A DNA stretch of 43,135 nt from a virus, in IMG/VR virus record IMGVR_UViG_3300031787_000251, positions 1 to 43,135 of that record, one strand, 5' to 3'. Positions 14,013-20,340 of the stretch are shown in pieces. Below the pieces are notes generated by a model that worked only from the letters and a program-made list of their open reading frames with translations, made no database searches and was not told where the DNA came from. Every line of letters starts with the position of its first letter. Positions within the stretch are counted from its first letter, which is position 1. The translations under genes were made by a program, and so were the position numbers.

Positions 14013-14606
14013 CTATTGCATCGGATAGGGCGGGACGCTCGCCAGCCGGAACGTGCTCAATCGGCCCTTGCCGCGCCGCTCTTTCAGGACGATCGCGCCC
14101 ATTTCCGCCAGCTTGCGCGCCGCTTTCACGGCCGCCAGCCCGTCCGCAATGTCATTCAGCGGCCTATCAACGGCGTATTTCCATGGCGTCCGGTAAAGTC
14201 TGATCAGTAGATCGCGCGCCGCTTCCAGGACCGGCCGCGCCGCCGAGTCCGCCAGCGTGACTGCCTTCGCCGCTTCCAAATCGGCAAACCATACCCGCAA
14301 CCGCGCCTCCGCTTCGCCCTGGACCCCAATCGCCTCCGCGCTCATACGGACTAGCAGGGGGTCGCGGGCGGCGCGCGCTGGATCGGCCAGGCGAAGCATC
14401 GTCCGGACGCCGCGCCCGTTCCGGATGATCGTCTCGGCGATATGTCCCGACGCCTTAAGCGTGTCGATCACGCCTTGAACGCGCGCCGTCGGATGCGCAT
14501 TGCAGCGGCGGCCAAGGTCCGTCCGGCTCATTTCGCCCACGGATAGCACGGCCCGCACCCGGTCCAGACAGGCCCGATCGGCCTGATATTCGGCGGAATC
14601 GATCAT
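14013..14606 (-). CDS. hypothetical protein with probable winged-helix segment (197 aa)
   Basis: Family not recognised with confidence. From the ATG at 14606, preceded by GGGGAGC at a good distance, residues about 15-75 (LDRVRAVLSVGEMSRTDLGR, then TARVQGVIDTLKASGHIAET) read like a winged helix-turn-helix. A helical middle part follows, and a second possible winged helix ends the protein (IADGLAAVKAARKLAEMGAI, then VLKERRGKGRLSTFRL). An upstream start at 14687 is less likely. It faces the repeat-rich region at 14607-14929 and is a candidate to bind the CTCACTCGAT repeats there. Confidence 0.6.
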   Translation of the reverse strand: MIDSAEYQADRACLDRVRAVLSVGEMSRTDLGRRCNAHPTARVQGVIDTLKASGHIAETIIRNGRGVRTMLRLADPARAARDPLLVRMSAEAIGVQGEAEARLRVWFADLEAAKAVTLADSAARPVLEAARDLLIRLYRTPWKYAVDRPLNDIADGLAAVKAARKLAEMGAIVLKERRGKGRLSTFRLASVPPYPMQ

Positions 14607-14835
14607 GTCGAGTGCTCCCCTTTTGCCCGTCGGCCATATGTAAGCGTTACACACGAAACCGGCAAGTGCGCCCTCACTCGATCCCACTCGATAAAGGCTA
14701 TTCAGTCAGGCAGTGACAGGGTTTAGGGCTCTATATATCAATCGAGTGAGAATATAGGGGGGGGTGTATATAACTGCACAATGGTAACAGTTTAGAGGAG
14801 TAGGCATACAGGAGCACTCGATCGCCTCACTCGAC
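14607..14835. repeat. CTCACTCGAT repeats in an AT-rich divergent region
   Basis: Copies of CACTCGAT, mostly in the longer form CTCACTCGAT, occur at 14673-14682, 14685-14692, 14741-14750 (inverted), 14815-14822 and 14826-14835 (one mismatch), with a related GTCGAGTG at 14607-14614 over the start of the leftward gene. Two are tandem, 10 bp apart. Between them lies an unusually AT-rich stretch (CTATATATCAA, GAATATAG, GTGTATATAAC) and a run of eight G (14757-14764). There is no gene from 14607 to 14929. The region could be the operator/promoter region of the two divergent genes, or an iteron-type replication origin. Confidence 0.6.
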
Positions 14836-14929
14836 AAAACGGCGATAACCCGGCGCTAACCCGCAACCGCCATATTGCCCTTGCGTTGGCGCGCCCCAGG
14901 TCACTGATCCCGCCCCGATCAAGGGGGCG

Positions 14930-15331
14930 ATGATGAACCATTGTGCGACCATAGACTCTGCAGGATGCGAACCCCGCCCCGTCCGTTACGCGGACCAGGC
15001 CTATCGCATTACCCGCCCCGTTATCGTTCATTCCCGCGCCGATATTGCGTCGCTGCTACGCGCGCACCGGATCGCATCAAATGAGACTTGCGAGCAGTTT
15101 GACGGGCGAGCTGGATGGAGTGACCGCTACGTCACCAAAGCGGAGCACGGTTACCGGGCCCGGATCACCATTGACCCGCCCGCACCGGACAAGCCGGACG
15201 GTGAGATCGCCCTAAGCTTCATGGCCGAAGTCTGGCTCGAGACCGCGGGGATTGCCCTCGTGCTCATGCCTGCAGAGCTTGCCCAGTCGATCGGCGCGGT
15301 TCCGGCGCCTAAGCGGGATTGCACGCGTTGA
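14930..15331 (+). CDS. hypothetical protein with HTH-like segment (133 aa)
   Basis: Family not recognised. Residues about 33-75 (VHSRADIASLLRAHRIASNE, GRAGWSDRYVTKAEHGYRAR) resemble a degenerate XRE helix-turn-helix of the kind found in phage and rhizobial regulators. The C-terminal half contains a hydrophobic strand (GIALVLMPAELAQSIG). It is the first rightward gene after the repeat-rich region and is coupled to the next gene by TTGA (15328-15331). Confidence 0.55.
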   Translation: MMNHCATIDSAGCEPRPVRYADQAYRITRPVIVHSRADIASLLRAHRIASNETCEQFDGRAGWSDRYVTKAEHGYRARITIDPPAPDKPDGEIALSFMAEVWLETAGIALVLMPAELAQSIGAVPAPKRDCTR

Positions 15332-15867
15332 GCGCCGACGCGCATCCGATCATTGACGAAAAGGCTAGGGCGGCCGTTGCGATTGCACGCGCGCCACAGA
15401 TTAGGCCGCGATTGCAAGAGGCTTGCACGCTGATTGTGACAGAGGGCCTTTCGCAACAGGACGCCGCTCGCCGTGCCGGTATGACGCCGCATAGCCTCAA
15501 CGTGGCGATGAAAAAGCCTCACGTTCGGGCGTTCCTTTCCTCTGTCAAACACGCATGGCTCGAGTCCCGAACCTCGAAAGCGTGGCTCAACGTGGCCCAG
15601 TTGGCCGACTCCGCCTGCTCAGAGGATGTCCGGCTAAAGGCGAACCGCGTGTTTCTCGAAGCTGCAGGCGAGCTTGGCGCGAAGGGCACGGACCCTAACG
15701 CGACAGCCCGGACCCTTGTGCAAATCGTGGTCAATGCGGCGCAAGGCATGGGGCATCTGCCTGCTAGTCAGATGCCCGGTGTGATCGAAAGCCCGCCCTA
15801 CACGCCATTACCGCCTTACCCGTCCAACTCCGACGCAGTTGGATGCGATGAGTCGGACGATGAATAG
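15328..15867 (+). CDS. HTH protein, candidate terminase small subunit (179 aa)
   Basis: The start appears to be TTG at 15328, overlapping the previous TGA, since no ATG is available before the conserved part. An alternative TTG lies at 15319. Residues about 30-65 (LQEACTLIVTEGLSQQDAAR, RAGMTPHSLNVAMK) form a helix-turn-helix. The helical middle (AWLNVAQLADSACSEDVRLK, NRVFLEAAGEL) is typical of small terminase oligomerisation segments, and the tail is acidic and Pro-rich. A DNA-recognising small terminase is needed and none is seen next to the large subunit. This is the best candidate, but 6 kb of other genes lie between them. Confidence 0.5.
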   Translation: MSADAHPIIDEKARAAVAIARAPQIRPRLQEACTLIVTEGLSQQDAARRAGMTPHSLNVAMKKPHVRAFLSSVKHAWLESRTSKAWLNVAQLADSACSEDVRLKANRVFLEAAGELGAKGTDPNATARTLVQIVVNAAQGMGHLPASQMPGVIESPPYTPLPPYPSNSDAVGCDESDDE

Positions 15868-15903
15868 GCCCCTAGTGGCCCCGGTTAACGGGCCTCCGAT
15901 TCC

Positions 15904-15940
15904 GGGCGGCCGTTCCGACGGGGTACCCTGCCGGCCGCCC
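15904..15940. terminator. GC-rich inverted repeat downstream of the 15328 gene
   Basis: GGGCGGCCG (15904-15912) pairs with CGGCCGCCC (15932-15940) around a 19-nt loop that itself contains the palindrome GGGTACCC. There is no U-tract. It lies 37 nt after the stop, in a 222-bp gene-free stretch (15868-16089), and may stop or slow transcription before the late region. Confidence 0.45.
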
Positions 15941-15963
15941 CGCATTGCCGGGCGAGATGCGCC

Positions 15964-16003
15964 GGGGCGGGGGGTACGGGGGGCGGGGGGTAATCGCGGG
16001 GGG
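15964..16003 (+). other. G-quadruplex-prone G-run cluster
   Basis: Five runs of 4 to 6 guanines (15964-67, 15969-74, 15978-83, 15985-90, 15998-16003) are separated by loops of 1, 3, 1 and 7 nt. This is among the strongest possible G4 patterns, and on the coding strand. It follows directly after the inverted repeat at 15904-15940 and precedes the gene at 16090. Confidence 0.6.
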
Positions 16004-16089
16004 CGATGGTCCCGGCAGGTGTCACACCCGCAACTTTTCCCGACCGGACCTCATTTTTTTTTCACCCCTCCAAAACCTCCGAGGTTTCA

Positions 16090-16278
16090 ATGACCCTGTT
16101 CGAGCAATGCGTTGAGGCGGCTGACCAGACCGACCTGGTCGATGGCCTGCCGGATTACATCGAGATCACCCGATCCGTGCTCGAGTGCCTGCGCGACAAT
16201 ACCGGCTCGCCGTACACGGTCGACGAGGTGACGCGGGTGTTGGCGGAGGGTGCGGTCGTGGCGCCGTACGTCGCATGA
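16090..16278 (+). CDS. small hypothetical protein (62 aa)
   Basis: Family not recognised. Acidic and helical (MTLFEQCVEAADQTDLVDGL, YIEITRSVLECLRDNTG). The ATG at 16090 is chosen because the frame upstream would run through the G-run region. CCGAGG lies about 8 nt upstream. It ends in ATGA with the next gene. Confidence 0.5.
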   Translation: MTLFEQCVEAADQTDLVDGLPDYIEITRSVLECLRDNTGSPYTVDEVTRVLAEGAVVAPYVA

Positions 16279-16958
16279 CCACTGTCCGTCGTTCCATCCC
16301 GACCACGCGGCCGGAGCCGACGCTTGAGCAGCGGCTGGCCAGGGCTGCCCGCAAGACCGAGTTGGCGGCGTTGGCCGCGGCTGCGGCTCAGGCGGATGCG
16401 ACCGCGGTAGATGATCGCGTCGATGACGTGCTGGCGGGCGACGAGGCGTTCACGGGTCTGAATGTCGGCGGGACGGACGTGAAGCCGTTTCTGGATCTGA
16501 CGGACGGGGAGAAGATCACGGACTCGGCGGCGCTGGATGACGGGCTGGTTCCGACAGCCAAGGTGGCGAGTTCTGCGATTACGGCCGGCGCGACCTCCGC
16601 GGTCGGCGGGGTCGTGGCCTTGAACGCGGCGCTTGAGACGACGATTGCGAGCCGGACCTATACGACGACGGGTGGTGAGCTTGAGATTCAGGCCAACTTC
16701 CACCTGACGGTCTGGCACCCGACGGCCGGCGGTGTCTCGTGCCGGGTCCGCATGTACCGGGACTCGACTGTGATTTTTGACAAGACCTTTGTGGCGATCA
16801 GCGGTGACTTGATCCAGGGCTGGCAGACGCCGCGCGCGGTCGAGACCCTGTCGGCGGGGACGTACACCTACAGCGTCACGGCGCAGGCAAGCGTCAGCAA
16901 CTACGAAACGGGCGAGGCCGATGCGGCGACCGTGTCCGTACGGGAGTTCAAGCGGTGA
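16275..16958 (+). CDS. hypothetical protein, possibly virion-associated (227 aa)
   Basis: Family not recognised. The N-terminal 45 residues are a helical Ala/Arg-rich segment (LEQRLARAARKTELAALAAA), then a repetitive Ala/Thr/Gly middle. The C-terminal half (from about 120) is beta-rich with alternating hydrophobic strands and Thr/Ser turns (ELEIQANFHLTVWHPTAGGV, AGTYTYSVTAQASVSNYETG), as in small jelly-roll domains of phage fibres. It is coupled by ATGA to the preceding gene and followed within 4 nt by the first late-motif copy. A structural or fibre-like role is inference. Confidence 0.55.
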   Translation: MTTVRRSIPTTRPEPTLEQRLARAARKTELAALAAAAAQADATAVDDRVDDVLAGDEAFTGLNVGGTDVKPFLDLTDGEKITDSAALDDGLVPTAKVASSAITAGATSAVGGVVALNAALETTIASRTYTTTGGELEIQANFHLTVWHPTAGGVSCRVRMYRDSTVIFDKTFVAISGDLIQGWQTPRAVETLSAGTYTYSVTAQASVSNYETGEADAATVSVREFKR

Positions 16959-16962
16959 CCTT

Positions 16963-16972
16963 GTGCGTTGAG
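16963..16972 (+). promoter_or_regulatory. late motif copy 1 (GTGCGTTGAG), upstream of the lysis genes
   Basis: An exact 10-mer, 4 nt after the stop of the 16275 gene. Forty nt downstream lies an ATG (17003) that opens a 13-codon leader peptide ending at the start of the 17041 gene. See the other copies at 20289, 20696, 21936, 24910, 27067, 29602 and 38435. Confidence 0.6.
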
Positions 16973-17002
16973 GGTGCGAGGTCGAGGCGGCGATGTGCGG
17001 GC

Positions 17003-17044
17003 ATGCAAACGCGCGCGCACGAAGGCTGGGGTGGCAACGGATGA
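17003..17044 (+). CDS. possible 13-aa leader peptide
   Basis: An ATG exactly 40 nt after the start of the late motif at 16963, the same distance as for the leaderless late genes, opens a 13-codon frame rich in Arg, His and Gly. Its TGA (17042-17044) overlaps the ATG of the next gene (17041-17043). If transcription starts at or near this ATG, translation of the peptide would feed ribosomes to the lysis genes by coupling. Coding status is inferred from geometry only. Confidence 0.35.
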   Translation: MQTRAHEGWGGNG

Positions 17045-17268
17045 CTCTGCATTCGGACGCGCGAAAGTTGAACTGGGCGATGATTGGCGTGATCGTCGCG
17101 CTGGTAGCTCAGGCGACGACGCTGGTCTTCTGGGGTGGCGGGATCAATCAGCGCGTCTCGACCCTTGAGCGCACGGTCGCGCCGCTGGCGGATGGGACGC
17201 TGGCCCGGCTGGATGAGCGGACAGAGGCCATGCAGAAGCAGCTTGACCGCATAGAGCGTGCGCGATGA
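17041..17268 (+). CDS. small membrane protein with coiled coil (75 aa)
   Basis: One transmembrane helix (about 13-34: AMIGVIVALVAQATTLVFWG) is followed by a coiled-coil-like tail (STLERTVAPLADGTLARLDE, RTEAMQKQLDRIERA). This type is common directly before the holin in phage lysis cassettes and may be a holin partner or antiholin. A longer in-frame start at 16993 (91 aa) exists but lies upstream of the presumed transcript start, so I prefer 17041. ATGA overlap with the holin gene. Confidence 0.6.
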   Translation: MTLHSDARKLNWAMIGVIVALVAQATTLVFWGGGINQRVSTLERTVAPLADGTLARLDERTEAMQKQLDRIERAR

Positions 17269-17504
17269 CCGACCACACCGCCCTGCCGGACCATCCGATC
17301 CGCACGCACTGGGCGTGGCAGTGCTTTGACCGTCTGTGGCGGCCGTCTGCTGGATGGGTCGTCGTTGCCGGACTGGCCTACGCCGGCGTGATCGGCCCCG
17401 CAATCCAGCGCCCCATGCCGGAGGGCTACCTCGTCGCCTGGCTCACCTTCTGCGCGGCGATGCTGGGCCTCAAGACCATCGAGAAAATCCGGGGGGTGGC
17501 GTGA
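17265..17504 (+). CDS. putative holin (79 aa)
   Basis: Forms membrane lesions that time lysis and release the endolysin. Two strong transmembrane segments are visible, about 29-47 (AGWVVVAGLAYAGVIGPAI) and 54-72 (GYLVAWLTFCAAMLGLKTIE), with a short basic C-terminus (KIRGVA). The N-terminus is polar, rich in His and Trp. The gene lies immediately before the endolysin with a GTGA overlap, the usual holin position. Confidence 0.75.
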   Translation: MTDHTALPDHPIRTHWAWQCFDRLWRPSAGWVVVAGLAYAGVIGPAIQRPMPEGYLVAWLTFCAAMLGLKTIEKIRGVA

Positions 17505-17995
17505 GTATCTGGATGCCTTACGCGCGTTCGCTGATCGGCGTGCGCGAAGTCCCCGGCGCGGGCAATAGCGCCACGATCATGGGCTGGGCCAAGCGGCTCG
17601 GCGCGAAGGTTCTCGGCATCAGCTACGCCGCCGACTCCGTCCCGTGGTGCGGCCTGTTCTGCGCGCACGTCATGGACCATGCAGGCATCAAGTCCCCGCC
17701 GATCGCCGTCCGTGCATCGGAGTGGGGCAAGTGGGGCCGCAAGTTGCTGGCTCCCCGACCTGGCTGCATCCTGACCTTCACGCGGGCCGGAGGAGGTCAC
17801 GTCGGCTTCTATGTCGGCGAGGACGACACACACCTGCACGTCCTTGGCGGCAATCAGGGCGACGCCGTCTCGATCACCCGCATCGCCCGCAATCGCCTGT
17901 CGGAGATGCGCTGGCCGAATGAGATACCGCTGCCCGTCGCTCGGGTTGTCAGGCTGAAGGCCAACGGCACGCCGATCACGGTGAACGAGCAATGA
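17501..17995 (+). CDS. endolysin, CHAP/NlpC-P60-like cysteine amidase (TIGR02594 type)
   Basis: A cell-wall hydrolase, 164 aa from GTG 17501 (GTGA overlap). The catalytic Cys is in VPWCGLFCAHVM (Cys50). The catalytic His is in GGGHVGFYVGED (His100), and the third polar residue is probably Asn118 in HVLGGNQGD. This is the layout of the TIGR02594 family common in alphaproteobacterial phages. No signal peptide or SAR domain is present, so release depends on the holin. Its catalytic domain makes up nearly the whole protein. Confidence 0.85.
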   Translation: MSIWMPYARSLIGVREVPGAGNSATIMGWAKRLGAKVLGISYAADSVPWCGLFCAHVMDHAGIKSPPIAVRASEWGKWGRKLLAPRPGCILTFTRAGGGHVGFYVGEDDTHLHVLGGNQGDAVSITRIARNRLSEMRWPNEIPLPVARVVRLKANGTPITVNEQ

Positions 17996-18201
17996 CCGAC
18001 TTCCGCGACATGCAAGACGCCCCGCAAGATGGGACGTGGATTGTCGGCATCGACGAGGACGGGCGCGAGGCCCGAATCCAGTCGCGCATCACGCATCCGC
18101 TGTGTCCGACCGTCAGACACTGGGGGGAAGGCGAGGTCGTGATGGAGGGGCACTGGGAGCGCAGCAAGTGCTTCTATCCTGTCGCGTGGAGGCCGGAATG
18201 A
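17992..18201 (+). CDS. hypothetical protein, DUF551-like (69 aa)
   Basis: It begins with FRDMQDAPQDGTWIVGID, the xxxAPKDGTxIL pattern shared by many small phage proteins, and ends with VVMEGHWERSKCFYPVAWRP, giving the Trp-rich close of that group. Function unknown. It overlaps the endolysin (ATGA) and the i-spanin gene, so it is embedded in the lysis cassette. Confidence 0.55.
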   Translation: MTDFRDMQDAPQDGTWIVGIDEDGREARIQSRITHPLCPTVRHWGEGEVVMEGHWERSKCFYPVAWRPE

Positions 18202-18527
18202 CCCGCTACCTGCTCGCTGCATTGGCCGTGGCTCTGGCGCTTGCCGGCGTGCAGTCGTGGCGCGTCGACCGGCTCAAGAACGAGCTGATCGAGGCCAACG
18301 CCGAACTCAAGACCCTGCGTGACTTCAAGGTCGCTGCGCAGGATGACGCCCAAACCCAGGCCGATCAATGCCTGGCCCGCGTGAACGAGGCCCGTCAGTC
18401 GGCCCGGCGCATCGAGACCATCATCGAGAGGCCGATCCATGTCGATCCCCAAGGCTGTGCTGTGCGCGAGCTTGTTCCTTCTGGCGAGTTGCGCGACGCA
18501 CTCCAACCAACCGCCCCTGCCGCCTAG
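18198..18527 (+). CDS. Rz: inner-membrane spanin (Rz-like)
   Basis: With the outer-membrane partner it bridges the envelope and disrupts the outer membrane in the last step of lysis. A single N-terminal membrane anchor (YLLAALAVALALAGVQSW, 3-20) is followed by a long periplasmic coiled coil (VDRLKNELIEANAELKTLRD, then QADQCLARVNEARQSARRIE). Length 109 aa is typical. The o-spanin gene starts inside it at 18439 in another frame, the classic nested Rz/Rz1 layout. The ATG at 18198 is chosen for the hydrophobic start and the ATGA overlap. Confidence 0.85.
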   Translation: MTRYLLAALAVALALAGVQSWRVDRLKNELIEANAELKTLRDFKVAAQDDAQTQADQCLARVNEARQSARRIETIIERPIHVDPQGCAVRELVPSGELRDALQPTAPAA

Positions 18528-18705
18528 CCTCTGCACCGAGGTCCGGCCGGAGCCTGTGCTGCCGGATAGCGCCGGTCTTGTCGCTCCCGTCACCAATGCC
18601 GAGAAGGACGCCACGCGCGACCTGCTGGCATGGGCGTCCGAGGTTCTGGACTGGGGCCGTGAGGGCTGGGGCCGGGCCGGCACGGCGCGGGAGTTGTGCG
18701 AGTGA
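18439..18705 (+). CDS. Rz1: outer-membrane lipoprotein spanin (Rz1-like)
   Basis: It begins inside Rz in a different frame. A lipoprotein signal peptide with lipobox LLASC (Cys18) directs it to the outer membrane, and a proline-rich stretch (QPPLPPSLC, then VRPEPVLP) follows, as usual for Rz1. At 88 aa it is longer than lambda Rz1 and extends about 178 bp beyond the end of Rz with a helical C-terminus (EKDATRDLLAWASEVLDWGR). Confidence 0.8.
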   Translation: MSIPKAVLCASLFLLASCATHSNQPPLPPSLCTEVRPEPVLPDSAGLVAPVTNAEKDATRDLLAWASEVLDWGREGWGRAGTARELCE

Positions 18706-19913
18706 CCGGCCTCCGGTTCGTCCCGCCGCAGGACGCGGTGCCGACCGAGGCTCTGCTCCGCTTCTGCGAGACGGAGCGCCAGCGAGAGTGCGTGCAGGCC
18801 GTCATTGACATTGGCAGCATTACCCACGCCGCCAGACACCTGAACACGGACGACCGCAGCTTCCGACGGATGCTGGCGCAGATCCGCGCCCGCGCTGCTG
18901 CGCAGGGCCACGCGCCTGAGTACGGCATGACCGAGCAGGTGCCGGACGGGTTCAAGCTCAAAGGCCGATCTGTCCTGCGCAAACTGGATCCGGTCACCGG
19001 CCAGCGTGTCGAGGTGCTGTCCTGGGACAAGTCGAGCGCGGACGATGAGCGCCGGGCTGAGATGCTGCGGGAGGCGTTTGCCGCCCTCAGCGAGGAGGTG
19101 CCGCGCGTTGCGTCCATAGCCCCGCCGGCGAGCACCAACGAGGCGCTGTGCAACCTGTTCACCCTGACCGATTCCCATGTCGGCATGCTGGCGTGGCGCA
19201 AGGAGGGCGGGGCCGACTGGGACATGCAGATCGCCGAGGACACGCTGGTCGGCTGCTTTGAGCAGATGGTCGAGCGATCGCCCTGCGCCGACACCTGCGT
19301 CGTCAACCAGCTTGGCGATTTTCTGCACTATGACGGCCTGCTGCCGGTGACGCCGGGCCACGGGCATGTGCTGGACGCCGACGGACGGTTCTCCAAGATG
19401 GTCCGCACGGCGATCCGCATTCTGCGCCGGGTGATTGATCTGGCGCTCTCCCGCCACAAGACCGTCTTTGTCGTCATGGCCGAGGGTAACCACGACCTTG
19501 CCTCGAGCGTCTGGCTCCGCATCATGTTCGGCGCCCTGTACGAGAACGAGCCGCGCGTGAAGGTCATCGACAGCGAGCTGCCTTACTACGTCCACGTCCA
19601 CGGCGAGACCATGCTGGCGTTCCACCACGGGCACCTGAAGAAGAACGACGGCCTGCCCCTGCTGTTCGCCGCTCAGTACCCGCGCGAGTGGGGCGCGACG
19701 ACAAAGCGATACGCCCACACCGGCCACCGGCATCACGAGGAGATCAAGGAGCACAGCGGCATGAAGGTGACGCAGCACTCGACCCTTGCGGCGCGCGACG
19801 CCTATGCGGCCCGCGGCGGCTGGCACAGCGACAGGCAGGCCACGGCCTACACCTACCACAGTCGGTGGGGGCAGGTCGGCTCTGTGACCGTCTCGCCGGA
19901 GATGGTCGCATGA
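18702..19913 (+). CDS. metallophosphoesterase-like protein with N-terminal HTH
   Basis: A calcineurin-like phosphoesterase, 403 aa from GTG 18702 (GTGA overlap with the o-spanin; GTG 18696 is also possible). Metal-site motifs occur in order: TDSHVGM (about 156-162), GDFLHYD (about 203-209), GNHD (about 262-265), FHHGHLKKND (about 306-315) and TGHRHH (about 339-344). Residues about 25-60 (CVQAVIDIGSITHAARHLNT, DRSFRRMLAQIRA) look like a helix-turn-helix. Related proteins are often found near phage packaging genes. The substrate (DNA ends or nucleotides) is not known. Confidence 0.75.
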   Translation: MTGLRFVPPQDAVPTEALLRFCETERQRECVQAVIDIGSITHAARHLNTDDRSFRRMLAQIRARAAAQGHAPEYGMTEQVPDGFKLKGRSVLRKLDPVTGQRVEVLSWDKSSADDERRAEMLREAFAALSEEVPRVASIAPPASTNEALCNLFTLTDSHVGMLAWRKEGGADWDMQIAEDTLVGCFEQMVERSPCADTCVVNQLGDFLHYDGLLPVTPGHGHVLDADGRFSKMVRTAIRILRRVIDLALSRHKTVFVVMAEGNHDLASSVWLRIMFGALYENEPRVKVIDSELPYYVHVHGETMLAFHHGHLKKNDGLPLLFAAQYPREWGATTKRYAHTGHRHHEEIKEHSGMKVTQHSTLAARDAYAARGGWHSDRQATAYTYHSRWGQVGSVTVSPEMVA

Positions 19914-20092
19914 TCGTGGCCGGCACACCCGAGCACGCTGTCTGGCAGGCAGAGCAACTGGTCAAAAACAAGAAAGCCTCCGCCAAGCGCGCACGCTGGG
20001 CCGCGCGCCTTGGCCGCCCGTTCCCGAGATCCGCGACCGACCTGCGGCCTGATCCGGGCACCCTGGACGTCGACGATGTGGAGATGGGGTAG
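19910..20092 (+). CDS. small basic hypothetical protein (60 aa)
   Basis: Family not recognised. Basic helical N-terminal half (HAVWQAEQLVKNKKASAKRA, RWAARLGRPF) and an acidic end (PGTLDVDDVEMG). ATGA overlap with the phosphoesterase gene. A packaging role is conceivable from position, but unsupported. Confidence 0.5.
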   Translation: MIVAGTPEHAVWQAEQLVKNKKASAKRARWAARLGRPFPRSATDLRPDPGTLDVDDVEMG

Positions 20093-20093
20093 G

Positions 20094-20297
20094 ATGGACG
20101 ACTGGGACGACGAGGACTGGCTGCCGTGGTTTGAGACTGGCACCTGCTACGATCTGAGCGGGCAGGAGGAACCGCCACGGTTCAAGTCCGTAAGCCCCGC
20201 CGCCCACCGCGCCTTTCAGATCGGCAAGGCCATGAAGGCGCGAGATGCCGCCGAATCGCATCGCGGCCCGCTCGGCTTTCACCGCCCCGTGCGTTGA
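20094..20297 (+). CDS. small hypothetical protein (67 aa)
   Basis: Family not recognised. The start is very acidic and Trp-rich (MDDWDDEDWLPWFETG), the end basic. The ATG lies 1 nt after the previous stop. The stop codon TGA is the TGA inside the late motif GTGCGTTGAG at 20289-20298, so the last two codons and stop are supplied by that element. Confidence 0.5.
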   Translation: MDDWDDEDWLPWFETGTCYDLSGQEEPPRFKSVSPAAHRAFQIGKAMKARDAAESHRGPLGFHRPVR

Positions 20298-20298
20298 G
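20289..20298 (+). promoter_or_regulatory. late motif copy 2 (GTGCGTTGAG)
   Basis: An exact copy, overlapping the end of the 20094 gene. A transcript starting about 39-40 nt further on (20328-20329) would begin just before the Shine-Dalgarno of the 20341 gene and omit the 5' arm of the SD hairpin at 20315-20336. Confidence 0.6.
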
Positions 20299-20314
20299 GC
20301 AGCCCCACCCCGAC

Positions 20315-20336
20315 CCCCTCCTACACACAGGAGGGG
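20315..20336 (+). promoter_or_regulatory. Shine-Dalgarno-sequestering hairpin
   Basis: CCCCTCCT (20315-20322), loop ACACAC, AGGAGGGG (20329-20336): a perfect 8-bp GC-rich stem whose 3' arm holds the AGGAGG ribosome binding site of the ATG at 20341. Read-through transcripts should be poorly translated. Transcripts starting after the 5' arm should be free. Confidence 0.65.
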
Positions 20337-20340
20337 CGCA

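Noticed and set aside
16107-16116. ATGCGTTGAG as a further late motif
   Set aside because: One mismatch at the first base, inside a short coding region, and no start codon near +40. Probably chance.
18174-19928. A 584-codon open frame on the minus strand opposite the spanin and phosphoesterase genes
   Set aside because: The plus strand has recognisable motifs in coupled genes. The minus frame is Arg/His/Ala-rich without motifs or SD and is explained by high GC at third positions.
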